Below, in pieces: positions 52,642 to 62,124 of a stretch of 64,000 bases of DNA. Position 1 is the first letter of the stretch. Each line of letters opens with the position of its first letter. The notes under the pieces are model-generated. The model worked only from the letters and a program-made list of their open reading frames with translations, did not search any database and was not told where the DNA came from. A program made the position numbers and the translations under genes. The DNA comes from Clostridium sp. 12(A) (lineage in GTDB: Bacteria; Bacillota; Clostridia; Lachnospirales; Lachnospiraceae), in contig JAGI01000003.1 of assembly GCA_000526575.1 (NCBI GenBank), positions 248,001-312,000 on the forward strand. Reading direction: 5' to 3'.

Positions 52642-54003
52642 CTATGATTTGCCGCGGGAAAACAGAGGAATGGGCTCATATACTTTCTTCATCTTCTTCA
52701 CCATCGTATTATGGTCGGAATCCTCAATCAGTACATCGTATTTGCCTGGAATGCTGCCGAAGGTTACGCTCTTATCAAAGTCAAGCATCGCTTTTAAGTT
52801 TCGGAGCATGTTTTCTCTGGTGGCTTCTTTATTATATATTTTGATATAAGCATAGCCTGGATATTCATCGGAATCATAGGTCAGCACTTTATATTCAGAG
52901 ATCCATTCCTCTTTCATGAGCTCCTGGTATGTGTCTGCTATTTTCTCCTTTTTATGAATCAGCATGAAATAAACAACATTTTCATTTTCAGGAAGCCTTC
53001 GGTTCACATAATTTCGATAGGGTGATTTTTTCAGCCTTTTGAAGATATCAAGCTCTGCTTCATTGCTTAGCTTATCATAGTAGATGACCAGCAAATCATC
53101 AATTACCACGTTGATAAATAGATTGAGGTTCCTCTTTTCTAAAAATTCAATGATTCTTTCTGAACTCTTATAAGATATCATATACGTCAGCAGATAAGAT
53201 TTTTCATTGATATTATATAACGCTGCTCCATCCATAACGATGACCGGAAGGGTCAGATGAAGCTCACTTACGGATTCTATCAGGGAAGCCGGTGTTCGAA
53301 GCGTTGATAGGGTGAATTTGGCTCCGTCATCAATCATTCGGTTCAGTTCTACCCGGCTGTAGGGCGGAAGCTTTTCATCCTTTGTAAGTAGGGTATCATC
53401 GATACCGGAGACAAATAGAATGTCTCTGTTTTTAGCTCTGGGAAGGTATAAGAAACTGCAGATCATAGCCATTAAAATTCCAACCACGATTTCCAAAACG
53501 CGCCCGGCGGTGAAAAGAAAGGCATTCTTTTCTGCTGCTATGGTCACAACAATGCTTAGATATACCATGCAGGAATAATATGACATATTTTTTAGATTAA
53601 CTGCTACAGTACTGTATAGAACCACGCCCAGAATACTGACTATGATTAAAATTCCCCATATGGTCCAGCCGTGGCTCTCGGCCTGGAAAAATAACGTTCC
53701 CTTTCCCAGACAAAAGATCTGAACCACCAAAAATCCCCATATCGCTCCGATCCCTGTGCCAGCAAACCTTTCTTTTATCAGCTTCCAGCGATTTTCTGTA
53801 TAGGGGCCTACACATTGTAAGGCAACCAGGGATGAGATAAAAGCTCCCTCCTGATTCCCCAAAAAAGAAAATATAACAAAGCAAAAAAGAACAGCAAAGA
53901 GAGAACGAATGATTCTTAGCCCTACTCCGGGTAAATGATAAAACCAATTGTGAAACTCCTTTAAATTCCCTAACTTCCCCTCACCGGATTCCCAATGAAT
54001 CAT
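52642..54003 (-). CDS. FUSC/ArAE-like membrane protein fused to a degenerate HAD domain
   Basis: 453 aa. Residues about 25-185 hold 4-6 membrane segments with the aromatic acid exporter/FUSC pattern (GAFISSLVALQCVGPYTENR). The rest (about 195-453) follows the Cof-type HAD layout. Motif I reads FVSGIDDTLL instead of the usual SDLDGTLL, so the nucleophile Asp is replaced by Gly. Motif II is TLSTLRTPASL. The motif IV region (FGSIPGKYDVLIEDSDHN) lacks the GD..ND acid pair. The soluble half therefore probably binds a ligand rather than hydrolysing phosphate. The ATG has AGGA about 9 nt upstream. Confidence 0.72.
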   Translation of the reverse strand: MIHWESGEGKLGNLKEFHNWFYHLPGVGLRIIRSLFAVLFCFVIFSFLGNQEGAFISSLVALQCVGPYTENRWKLIKERFAGTGIGAIWGFLVVQIFCLGKGTLFFQAESHGWTIWGILIIVSILGVVLYSTVAVNLKNMSYYSCMVYLSIVVTIAAEKNAFLFTAGRVLEIVVGILMAMICSFLYLPRAKNRDILFVSGIDDTLLTKDEKLPPYSRVELNRMIDDGAKFTLSTLRTPASLIESVSELHLTLPVIVMDGAALYNINEKSYLLTYMISYKSSERIIEFLEKRNLNLFINVVIDDLLVIYYDKLSNEAELDIFKRLKKSPYRNYVNRRLPENENVVYFMLIHKKEKIADTYQELMKEEWISEYKVLTYDSDEYPGYAYIKIYNKEATRENMLRNLKAMLDFDKSVTFGSIPGKYDVLIEDSDHNTMVKKMKKVYEPIPLFSRGKS

Positions 54004-54106
54004 CGTTATTTTCCTACCCTTCTTTTTTATATAACAAAAAGCTCATTACGTGGCAGCCGATTCTCTGATATAAAACCGGGCTTGTCCTTACCATAACCAT
54101 GAATTC

Positions 54107-54262
54107 TTAAGCTTGTTCAATGTAGTCGTCAACCATCTCAAACAGAGCTTCTTCATTCTGCTTATCTGTTTCCTCTTCACGCCCTGGAATATATTTCATA
54201 TTGAGCACATAACTGCCGAATATTTTATTTACATTGCTATCATTTTGTACCTGTGCCATCAT
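54107..54262 (-). CDS. Small acidic protein of unknown function (51 aa)
   Basis: MMAQVQNDSNVNKIFGSYVL leads to KYIPGREEETDKQNEEALFE and ends in IEQA. The C-terminal half is strongly acidic and helical. GGAGG lies 5 nt before the first ATG (8 before the second), a convincing ribosome site. No Cys, no leader-type GG motif, no membrane segment. It lies between the LysR gene and the FUSC-HAD gene on the same strand. Family unknown. Confidence 0.6.
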   Translation of the reverse strand: MMAQVQNDSNVNKIFGSYVLNMKYIPGREEETDKQNEEALFEMVDDYIEQA

Positions 54263-54412
54263 AATGACCTCCTGTCTAAATGTTGAACTATAGCTTTTAC
54301 ATCCTTATTATATGTGACCACTAAGAATTAATCCAATTCACTTTTACTATGGGTCCATTCATAAAAAGCATAGCATCATTTATCAGGAATAAGCATGACA
54401 TGTCCCTGTTTC

Positions 54413-55273
54413 TTATACCGTAAGACTTTCTATATAACGAATAAATTCCTGCACTTCTTTGGAGTATTTTTCCTCCTTGTACACAAACCACGTATTACGG
54501 AGGACGGGTCTTCCGTCCGGGTAATAAATGGGTGTCAGTGTAAGGTGATAGCTATTGTCAAAGCCCTTCGGCAGAAAACAGCAAACATAGCCAAGCCCCT
54601 TGGAAGCAAGCTGCCAGGAAACATCAATAAATCCCGCACTCATGCCACCGGGAACCGGCACATGGAAGGTTTGATCCCACCAGTCATCAAGAATCTCTCT
54701 GGTTTTATCATTTGTCTTATAGGCGATTCTGGGGCGGTTGAGTAAATCGGAAATCTCAATGGGACCTTTTGAAAGGATATAGGCCTGGCATTCATAGATT
54801 TTTTTCTGAATCACTCCTCCCTCATAGTCCCCATTGACAAATGCAACATCAACCTCTCCGTCACAGGCCTTTTGAAAGACCAGATTGCTCTGGTCATTTT
54901 GCAGTTCAAACTGCACATTGGGATGGGCCTTGGTATATTCATAAAGGAGTTCCGTTAAAACAAATTTGCTGTAAGTATAGGAGGCTCCCAGAACAATGAT
55001 TTTCATATTTTCTTCCTGGAACTCCAGCAGCTCTTTTTTTAACTGCTGGAGAAAAATCATATATTCCTGGGCTTTTTTAGCCAGAAGCTCTCCCTGTTTG
55101 GTAAATTCCAGACCCTTTGTTGTACGTTTTACGATCTCCACATGAAATTCTTCTTCCATGGACTGCAGTCTCTTTGAGAGAGACGGTTGGGATATATATA
55201 GTAGATTAGCCACCTTAGTCATATTGGGCGTCTTATATAATTCATATAAAATCTGCCAATCCGAATCCTTCAT
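54413..55273 (-). CDS. LysR family transcriptional regulator
   Basis: 286 aa. The N-terminal HTH reads YELYKTPNMTKVANLLYISQ, then PSLSKRLQSMEEEFHVEIVK. The C-terminal substrate-binding domain (VNGDYEGGVIQKKIYECQAY) is complete. It lies 28 bp after the aconitase-like gene on the same strand and is probably cotranscribed with it, so the hydratase may be under two LysR regulators. Effector unknown. Confidence 0.92.
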   Translation of the reverse strand: MKDSDWQILYELYKTPNMTKVANLLYISQPSLSKRLQSMEEEFHVEIVKRTTKGLEFTKQGELLAKKAQEYMIFLQQLKKELLEFQEENMKIIVLGASYTYSKFVLTELLYEYTKAHPNVQFELQNDQSNLVFQKACDGEVDVAFVNGDYEGGVIQKKIYECQAYILSKGPIEISDLLNRPRIAYKTNDKTREILDDWWDQTFHVPVPGGMSAGFIDVSWQLASKGLGYVCCFLPKGFDNSYHLTLTPIYYPDGRPVLRNTWFVYKEEKYSKEVQEFIRYIESLTV

Positions 55274-55301
55274 GATTTCCTCCCGCCTCCTGAACCTCTA
55301 T

Positions 55302-57602
55302 TTACAAAATCCCTTTTCTGTTCTTATTGTAATTAATCAGGCAGCCTGCTTTTACGATCTCACGTTCTTCTGAAGTCATATCTGCAATGAATAAATGAAG
55401 TTCCTTCATCTCATTGCCTTTTACCTGATAGGCATTGATATTTTTTAAATCTCCATCAAGCACTTCTCTGATACCAGGAACAAAAATATAATCGCCCACT
55501 TCAAACTCTGGCTCCTCTGTCATCTGGAACGGAATCATACCCCAGTTCATTACGTTGGAACGGTACCTCTTGGTGGCATATTCCTTAGTAATGTTAGCCA
55601 GTCCTCCGATTACCCTCTGACAGCTTGCAGCCTGCTCTCTGGCGGAACCATCTCCTGGTTTTACTGCATATATCATACTTCCTATTTCCGTGTCTTCCGC
55701 TCTTATATCCGCAAGATTTTCTATGGTGCGGATAGCAGAAAAAACGTGCTCTAATTCAGGCTCTAAGGCAAAGACATCCTCACCCTTCATACGGCCTTTT
55801 TCCAGACGGTCCACCGCTTTGCTTCTTCCTACATATTGAGGGTCTCTTCTTGATAAGGTAAATTCTGCCAGCCCTAAGGGGTTGGAACGAAAGGATGAGG
55901 TTTCTCCGGAGGGAATCAGTTCATCTGTGGTGGTTACCTCGTCCATGATTTTAGAGCAGACCTTTAATAAGATATTATCGGTAAGGGCACCCATGACCGG
56001 CCAGTCCTTGATGTTAGGTCCGTAAACCAGTTCTTTGTCCTCTTCCGCCTTATTATATCCCTGATAAACCCGCTTGTCATAGACGCCTCGGTCAAAGGAA
56101 TACTCTGGAATATCGCCCCAGCAGGAAAGCTCTGCTGCTGAGGTTAAAATGCCTCCATTGGCAGCCGTAGCCGCAATGGATCTGGCATCCATGAGTGCAA
56201 CCGCTGACATCTGTCCTTCTCCTGGCTTTGAGCCTTCCCGGTTGGGGAAATTTCTGGTGGTATGACGGATGCTCAGACCATTGTGAACAGGAGTATCTCC
56301 GGCTCCAAAACACGGACCGCAGAATGCAGTACGGATGACAGCTCCCGCTTCCATTAACTCAGCAACAACGCCTTTTTTCACTAAGTCAATAAATACCGGC
56401 TGAGAGGATGGATAGACTGCCAGAGAAAACTCATCACATCCGCAGTCCTTGCCTCTTAATGCATGGGCCGCTTCGATTACATTGGTGTAATTGCCTCCGG
56501 CACAGCCTGCTATGATACCCTGCTGAACCTGGAGCTTTCCATCCACAATTTTATCTGTAAGAGTGAAGGAAGCTCGTCCCCCGCTGATTTTAGCAGCTTC
56601 TTTTTCCACACTTCTTAAAATATCGCCCAGATTGCTACTTAGTTCATCGATTTCATAGACATTGCTTGGATGGAACGGAAGTGCTATCATGGGTTTTATT
56701 GTGTTTAAATCTACATATACACAGCCATCATAATAAGCAACATCTGCTGGGTTTAACTCCTTATATTCCTCTGGGCGACCATGAAGAGCTAAGAACTCTT
56801 TGGTATCTTCATCGGTCTTCCAAATGGAGGATAGGCAGGTCGTCTCCGTTGTCATTACATCAATGCCGTTTCGGTAGTCAGTTGTCATGGAAGCAACGCC
56901 TGGTCCCACAAATTCCATTACCTTGTTCTTTACATAGCCGGATTTGAATACTGCGCCAATAATAGCCAGTGCGATGTCCTGAGGACCCACTCCTGGCTGT
57001 GGCTTACCGGTTAAGTATACGGCAACCACACCTGGATATGCTACATCATAGGTATCACACAAAAGCTGCTTTACTAACTCTCCGCCGCCTTCTCCGATTG
57101 CCATGGTACCAAGTGCACCGTACCTGGTATGGGAATCTGAGCCTAAGATCATTCGCCCGCAGCCTGCATGCATCTCTCTCATGTACTGATGAATGACAGC
57201 AATATGTGGCGGAACAAAAATGCCGCCGTATTTCTTAGCCGCTGACAGACCAAACATATGGTCATCTTCATTAATTGTACCACCAACAGCGCATAATGTG
57301 TTGTGACAATTTGTTAAAACATAAGGAACCGGAAATTTTTCCATGCCAGATGCTTTAGCCGTCTGAATAATACCAACAAATGTGATATCATGGGAAGTCA
57401 TGGCATCAAATTTCAGTTTCAATTTAGACATATCATTGGAAGTATTATGAGCCTCCATAATGGAATATGCTATGGTTCCTTTCTCCGCTTCTTTTTGATT
57501 CACCGGCTGCCCTGTGATTGCTTCCACTTTTCCGGATTTAGCCTCCGGAACGACCTCCATTCCATTGACCAGATATACGCCACTATCATACAGCTTAACC
57601 AT
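55302..57602 (-). CDS. Aconitase-family hydratase (YbhJ-like)
   Basis: 766 aa. Aconitase/IPMD signatures: [40 protein letters not shown] and [20 protein letters not shown], plus a C-terminal swivel-type domain ([14 protein letters not shown]). The Cys residues near these motifs probably ligate the 4Fe-4S cluster. It differs from AcnA/AcnB in length and motif wording and fits the YbhJ-like group, whose substrate is not established. It is divergent from the LysR gene at 57737, with a palindrome over its promoter. Confidence 0.85.
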   Translation of the reverse strand: MVKLYDSGVYLVNGMEVVPEAKSGKVEAITGQPVNQKEAEKGTIAYSIMEAHNTSNDMSKLKLKFDAMTSHDITFVGIIQTAKASGMEKFPVPYVLTNCHNTLCAVGGTINEDDHMFGLSAAKKYGGIFVPPHIAVIHQYMREMHAGCGRMILGSDSHTRYGALGTMAIGEGGGELVKQLLCDTYDVAYPGVVAVYLTGKPQPGVGPQDIALAIIGAVFKSGYVKNKVMEFVGPGVASMTTDYRNGIDVMTTETTCLSSIWKTDEDTKEFLALHGRPEEYKELNPADVAYYDGCVYVDLNTIKPMIALPFHPSNVYEIDELSSNLGDILRSVEKEAAKISGGRASFTLTDKIVDGKLQVQQGIIAGCAGGNYTNVIEAAHALRGKDCGCDEFSLAVYPSSQPVFIDLVKKGVVAELMEAGAVIRTAFCGPCFGAGDTPVHNGLSIRHTTRNFPNREGSKPGEGQMSAVALMDARSIAATAANGGILTSAAELSCWGDIPEYSFDRGVYDKRVYQGYNKAEEDKELVYGPNIKDWPVMGALTDNILLKVCSKIMDEVTTTDELIPSGETSSFRSNPLGLAEFTLSRRDPQYVGRSKAVDRLEKGRMKGEDVFALEPELEHVFSAIRTIENLADIRAEDTEIGSMIYAVKPGDGSAREQAASCQRVIGGLANITKEYATKRYRSNVMNWGMIPFQMTEEPEFEVGDYIFVPGIREVLDGDLKNINAYQVKGNEMKELHLFIADMTSEEREIVKAGCLINYNKNRKGIL

Positions 57603-57637
57603 CTTAAACTCCTCCTGATTATTTCTTTTATACTCCC

Positions 57638-57675
57638 ACTATACAACGCTCAATGCATATAGTAAAATACTATAT
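57638..57675. promoter_or_regulatory. Hydratase promoter and LysR operator
   Basis: Minus-strand promoter: TTTACT (57661-57666), 17 nt, TATAGT (57638-57643). The palindrome ATATAGTA-AAA-TACTATAT (57657-57675) overlaps the -35, as expected for a divergent LysR binding site. Confidence 0.6.
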
Positions 57676-57736
57676 TATTGATAACATCCATAGGTTTTGC
57701 CTATATTCTGAAAAAGAATTGGAAAGGAGCCATATT

Positions 57737-58669
57737 ATGACAGACAGAGAGCTTCTATACGTTAAGACTGTAACGGAGGTAAAGAGCATTTCCCGTGCAG
57801 CGAAAAAGCTTTTTATCACTCAGCCTTCTTTAAGTCAATCCATTCAAAGAATTGAACAATCCCTGGGAACCAAGTTATTCAACCGGACTCCGGAGGGACT
57901 TATATTAACGGATGCCGGAGAACGGTATTATCAGGCCGCCTGTAAGATTTTAAAAATATATGATGATTTTGAATCAGAAATCAAAGATATCAACACCATG
58001 AAAAATGGGCAGATCTCCATTGGAATTACCAATCATTTGGGAAACATTATCCTTCCTGAAATACTTCAGGAATTTAAAAAGCAATGTCCTCATGTTACCT
58101 TGACCATATACGAAGGAACCACGGATAACCAGGAGATGAAGCTTCTTTCCGGAGAACTGGACTTTGCTATTTTGCATGCTCCAAAAAAGGATACCAGTCC
58201 GCTTCTGAATTATGAAATACTGTCCAATGATCCTTTTATCGTTGTGATGGAACAAAATCATCCCTTGGTCAATGCGGCTAAAAGGATGGAAGGCTATACG
58301 TATCCGGTTCTTGATATTAAACTACTTAAAAATCAGCCATTTATCATGCTTCATGAAGACCAGCGCATCCGTCACGTGGCCGACTCGATTCTGGCAAAAG
58401 CGAAAATAAATCCCGAGATCATATTAACCTTGAAAAATTATGAAACAGCCCAGTCAATGGCTGGAAAAGGAATCGGAGTTACCCTGCTGCCCGAGGATTA
58501 TGCCCGTTTAACCTCTCTGGAATCTGCACCTGCTTTTTTATCCATTGAAAAGAAATATTCCTCAGGCTGGGATTTATGTATTACCACCTCTAATACAAGC
58601 TTTCTCTCCCACACGGACCAGTACTTTCTCTCACTTGTTCGTAAATACTTTTCAAGCAGCGACGAATGA
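57737..58669 (+). CDS. LysR family transcriptional regulator, divergent from the hydratase
   Basis: 310 aa. The HTH reads ELLYVKTVTEVKSISRAAKK, then LFITQPSLSQSIQRIEQSLG. The effector domain (QISIGITNHLGNIILPEILQ) is complete. The frame is open to 57653, but AAAGGAG lies 7 nt before the ATG at 57737 and matches the family start. It probably controls the aconitase-like hydratase across the shared 134-bp intergenic region. It ends 4 bp from the convergent alpha-galactosidase gene. Confidence 0.93.
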   Translation: MTDRELLYVKTVTEVKSISRAAKKLFITQPSLSQSIQRIEQSLGTKLFNRTPEGLILTDAGERYYQAACKILKIYDDFESEIKDINTMKNGQISIGITNHLGNIILPEILQEFKKQCPHVTLTIYEGTTDNQEMKLLSGELDFAILHAPKKDTSPLLNYEILSNDPFIVVMEQNHPLVNAAKRMEGYTYPVLDIKLLKNQPFIMLHEDQRIRHVADSILAKAKINPEIILTLKNYETAQSMAGKGIGVTLLPEDYARLTSLESAPAFLSIEKKYSSGWDLCITTSNTSFLSHTDQYFLSLVRKYFSSSDE

Positions 58670-58673
58670 AACT

Positions 58674-60782
58674 TTATTCGTTTTTTACAAGTAACACCGC
58701 AACTGCTTTTCTGTTTTCCCTTGGCCGGTATACGAGAACGCTGTCTTCAATAACAACCTCTTCCTTCGCATCCGAGTACACATCATGAACCTCACGGGGA
58801 CAATCCTCCGTAAGAGGAACTTGTATCACATCAGGAAGATCACCATCAAATATATGGATGATCAAATAAGCCATCGTTCCATCTTCTCCTACCCGTAAGA
58901 CAGCCTGCCAGCCTTCTGGATGCCGGATGCTTGTCACCTCCGGTCCAAAACGGTAGGACTGGCCTCTTTTAATTACAGGAGATATCTTTTTATAGAACGC
59001 CATTCCATTATCAATCACCTTCCATTGGTGGGAGGACAGCCGGGTAACATCGCCGGAGAGGCAAAGCCTTCCCAAAAACGTAGCTGCGATGGAGTATGCA
59101 ATTCTTTTTAAGGAATCCTCCTGCCTGATCACTGCCCAGATCTGGCTTTGTCTTGGCAGAACGGCACGATGAAGGTTGGCTGCGATTATGGGGATTTCTT
59201 CGCACTCATGAGCATCGGAAAAGGATGCCATACTGGTAGCGGCCAGAAAACGCGGCTCCAGACGATGACCTCCGGAAGCACAGTTTTCCAATACAATGCC
59301 AGGAATCTCACGCTTTACCTTTTCTAAGAATTCAAAGGTCTTCTCTATGTTGATACGAAGTCCCTCTCCCAGGGAATCGGGACCATCACAGCCTATTCCT
59401 ATGGTATCGTTGTAATCAATTTTCATATACTCAAAGCCGTAGCGCTTCAAAAATCCAATGACTTTCTCAGTTAAATACTGCTCAACCCATGGATCCTTCA
59501 TATCCCAGAAACGGCGCCTGGTGGTTGTAAGCACAGTCCCATCCACATGAAGGAGATGGTCTTCCATCTGATAAGCTTTAGCTGCCTTTCCCACACCTTC
59601 AATTTCGAACCAGATACCAGGTTTTAAGCCAGCCTCTTTGATTGCTTCCACCGTCTTTTCCAGTCCCTCTGGAAACAACTCCTTTGATACCTCATAATCT
59701 CCCATGCTCATGTCCCAGGGAATGCCAAGCTGTTTATACCAACCGCAGTCGATGACAAAATAAGTAAATCCTTTTCCTTTGATCGCATCCAGAATTTCCC
59801 TTATGTTTTCATGAGACGGGCAGCCCCAGGTGGTACAGTATTCATTAAATACCACGGGAAGCTCCTGCTCCTCTTCTGGTCCCATATCTGCTGCTTTCTG
59901 TCCGGCATCCGTCAGCCTTTTTGTAAAGACATCGATGGAATCCGTATGGCACACGGAAACAATGGCTTTTGGTGTTACAAAGCTCTCTTCCGGCTTTATG
60001 ACCTTAAGCCAATGGCCAAATTCCCGGTCAGCCAATCCTCCGCTCATGGCAATGTTTTCATCCTCCCGGTATATTTCCATTTGCCAGGAGGCACCATGTG
60101 CTAACTGGGCGCCCCAGAACACATGATGTTTCCTGTCCTCCATGGCTAAAAACGGGAAATAGCCATTGACAGGCAAGGAGCCTCTTTGTCCAAATCGTTC
60201 ACATCTGACGGCTCCCATGGTCCAGGAGGTATCCAGCTGAAGCTCCTCCATGGTCTGAGTGGAAAGCCTGCCTTCCTGGCTCCAGCGGCTCATAAGCCGG
60301 TGAACCAGGATGTTATTATGACCGTCTCCTTCTATGTAGGAAGAGATTCCTGTTAAGGAAAAGCTGGAGAGCATTTCAATGGATATTGGCGTTTTACTGC
60401 TATTTTTTAATTCATTCCATATTTCAACAGATTTCGAGCCTTGCTGCCAATAAAGGGTATGACGTACTTCATATCCACGTTTATCTCTTAGAGTGGTTAT
60501 AATAGTTTGGCTATTTTCTATTAAAACTTCTTTCTGATCCTCAAACAATAACCGCTCTGTACTTTCTCCATTGCGCAGGGTGTTTCCAGGAGCATATGAG
60601 CCTTGGTAAATGTCTCCTGATATTTTTAATTGCACCATACCATCAAGCCTTGCATTCTTTTTAAGCATTACTGGAATTGGCATATCCCTTGGATAGAGTT
60701 GAAGTCCTACATGCTTCTTTTCATCCATACAATAACGGGCCACCATATCTCCTAAGATATATTCTTTTAAAATAGAATCCAT
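58674..60782 (-). CDS. Alpha-galactosidase, GH36
   Basis: 702 aa, no signal peptide, so cytoplasmic. The N-terminal beta-sandwich is followed by a TIM barrel with YFVIDCGWY, GIWFEIEGV and the nucleophile in KIDYND (Asp456). The acid/base lies in SFSDAHE (Asp523), and LENCASGGHRLEPRFLA is between them. It should release galactose from melibiose/raffinose-type sugars. GGAGGAG lies 5 nt before the ATG. No sugar transporter is adjacent; the transcripts of this gene and the LysR gene converge with a gap of 4 bp. Confidence 0.93.
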   Translation of the reverse strand: MDSILKEYILGDMVARYCMDEKKHVGLQLYPRDMPIPVMLKKNARLDGMVQLKISGDIYQGSYAPGNTLRNGESTERLLFEDQKEVLIENSQTIITTLRDKRGYEVRHTLYWQQGSKSVEIWNELKNSSKTPISIEMLSSFSLTGISSYIEGDGHNNILVHRLMSRWSQEGRLSTQTMEELQLDTSWTMGAVRCERFGQRGSLPVNGYFPFLAMEDRKHHVFWGAQLAHGASWQMEIYREDENIAMSGGLADREFGHWLKVIKPEESFVTPKAIVSVCHTDSIDVFTKRLTDAGQKAADMGPEEEQELPVVFNEYCTTWGCPSHENIREILDAIKGKGFTYFVIDCGWYKQLGIPWDMSMGDYEVSKELFPEGLEKTVEAIKEAGLKPGIWFEIEGVGKAAKAYQMEDHLLHVDGTVLTTTRRRFWDMKDPWVEQYLTEKVIGFLKRYGFEYMKIDYNDTIGIGCDGPDSLGEGLRINIEKTFEFLEKVKREIPGIVLENCASGGHRLEPRFLAATSMASFSDAHECEEIPIIAANLHRAVLPRQSQIWAVIRQEDSLKRIAYSIAATFLGRLCLSGDVTRLSSHQWKVIDNGMAFYKKISPVIKRGQSYRFGPEVTSIRHPEGWQAVLRVGEDGTMAYLIIHIFDGDLPDVIQVPLTEDCPREVHDVYSDAKEEVVIEDSVLVYRPRENRKAVAVLLVKNE

Positions 60783-60886
60783 AATCTCCTCCTATTATAC
60801 CGGAATTGTTCCATACAAGTGAAAGAAAGGTACGTTGTGCAGAAATGATTCAATTTCTGTCAGTAGATTTGAAGTGCGGTATCTTT

Positions 60887-61474
60887 CTAGAAATCCTCTG
60901 CCAAGAGATATACGGCAACCGTATCGTCAGTCTGTGTATCATAATTCACTGATACAAAACCAGTTTTATATTTAAAATGCATGTCGCCATTCCGGTCACT
61001 GACCGGATCTCCAAGGGCAGTCTTAAATTTATCTATTTTATCACCGATTCTGGCACCATTAAAATCAACCTGATTGGCCTGGAGAAATATCTGACTGACA
61101 GTACCAGCGTTCCTTTGAAACCAAACTCGTATTCCAGCTTTCTCAAATTCCAAACCGCCTTCGTCAATTGCATTGGGCTTCTCGTTCATCTTATCGATAA
61201 AATCCTGTTTACCCGTACCAAGTAAATCAAAATATGTCTCGAAGGAAACCGCTTCTTTATCCAGTGAAGAGGTTTGCTCTGAGACCCCTGTCTCTGACTG
61301 AGAAGCAACAACAAGGGGCTCCTGGGTGGCAGCACTGCTTTCCATTTCAGTTGCAGTCTGTGAGGTAGTATTGTTGGCAGAGCCGGGCGAACTGGAGCAG
61401 CCAGTTATGAGAGCGAGGCTCACTATCGTTATTGCACCTAATTTTGCAGTCATCTTATTGAATTGTTTTCTCAT
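60887..61474 (-). CDS. Small lipoprotein of unknown function
   Basis: 195 aa. The signal peptide MRKQFNKMTAKLGAITIVSL leads to a lipobox ITGC, then a Ser/Thr/Gln-rich linker to about residue 75. A globular C-terminal domain of about 110 residues follows (FETYFDLLGTGKQDFIDKMN, GLEFEKAGIRVWFQRNAGTV). The frame runs on to 61666, but AAGGAG lies 8 nt before the ATG at 61474. I do not recognise the domain; the repeated strand pattern suggests a sensor- or inhibitor-like fold. Confidence 0.8.
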   Translation of the reverse strand: MRKQFNKMTAKLGAITIVSLALITGCSSSPGSANNTTSQTATEMESSAATQEPLVVASQSETGVSEQTSSLDKEAVSFETYFDLLGTGKQDFIDKMNEKPNAIDEGGLEFEKAGIRVWFQRNAGTVSQIFLQANQVDFNGARIGDKIDKFKTALGDPVSDRNGDMHFKYKTGFVSVNYDTQTDDTVAVYLLAEDF

Positions 61475-61654
61475 ACATAATACTCCTTTTATTCTATTAT
61501 TTATCATTTCCACCCTTGTTTTTATTCTACACTTTTTTGCAGTATCTCTGTGAAATAGCATGCTTACAGTTTCATTGTAAATGAGCTCCTCACTCTTGTA
61601 AACCTTTAAATGCGGAATCAGGGCCTGTGCATAATTTTCGATTCTCAATGAAAC

Positions 61655-61687
61655 AAAAAGCACCAATCATGATTGACTGATGCTTTC
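61655..61687 (-). terminator. Terminator of the dxs-like operon
   Basis: Minus strand: AAAGCA...TGCTTT outer arms with an inner palindrome CAATCATGATTG and a small bulge, followed by TTTTTGTTT. Confidence 0.6.
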
Positions 61688-61709
61688 TAAAGAGTATTGA
61701 TCGTTATTT

Positions 61710-62069
61710 TTATTTAAGAATATCATTCTTTTTTTGTAGAATTGTTTCAGCTGCTGCACAAGCCGGACAATCACAATATTTTGCTCCGGCAGCTTCGATT
61801 TCCTTGGCGTGCCCCAGTATTTTTTTTGCAAAATCAGCTCCAAGAATTTCAGTTCCTTTATCAGATTCCGCAAAACCAATTAAGCTGTGAATGGGCATAA
61901 TGCACATTTCCAGCTCATCCATGTATTTTTTTGTCTCTACTGCTTCCCGATCAGTTCCAACGGAGTCCAGCCATGTACGTGCTGCCGCTTTTGCCTCACT
62001 GCTGCAGGACGGTGCATTCATTAATTCCTGTGATTTTTCAGTAACAAATTTCAAAATTTCATGATCCAT
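61710..62069 (-). CDS. Small cysteine-containing protein downstream of the dxs-like gene
   Basis: 119 aa, acidic and helical. It starts MDHEILKFVTEKSQELMNAP and ends with a Cys motif YCDCPACAAAETIL, which could bind a metal. AAAGGA lies 9 nt before the ATG at 62069; the frame is open to 62117. I recall similar clostridial proteins carrying chaperone-like names, but that is not supported by anything visible here. It lies 55 bp after the dxs-like gene and is probably cotranscribed. Confidence 0.75.
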   Translation of the reverse strand: MDHEILKFVTEKSQELMNAPSCSSEAKAAARTWLDSVGTDREAVETKKYMDELEMCIMPIHSLIGFAESDKGTEILGADFAKKILGHAKEIEAAGAKYCDCPACAAAETILQKKNDILK

Positions 62070-62124
62070 AATTGATTGTCCTTTCTTCTGATTTTTTCTA
62101 CATTTTACCATAAACAATCTTCTT

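Noticed and set aside
60794..60799. TATAAT on the minus strand just before the alpha-galactosidase ribosome site
   Set aside because: A start 7 nt further would remove most of the ribosome site, and no -35 is well placed. It is probably chance.
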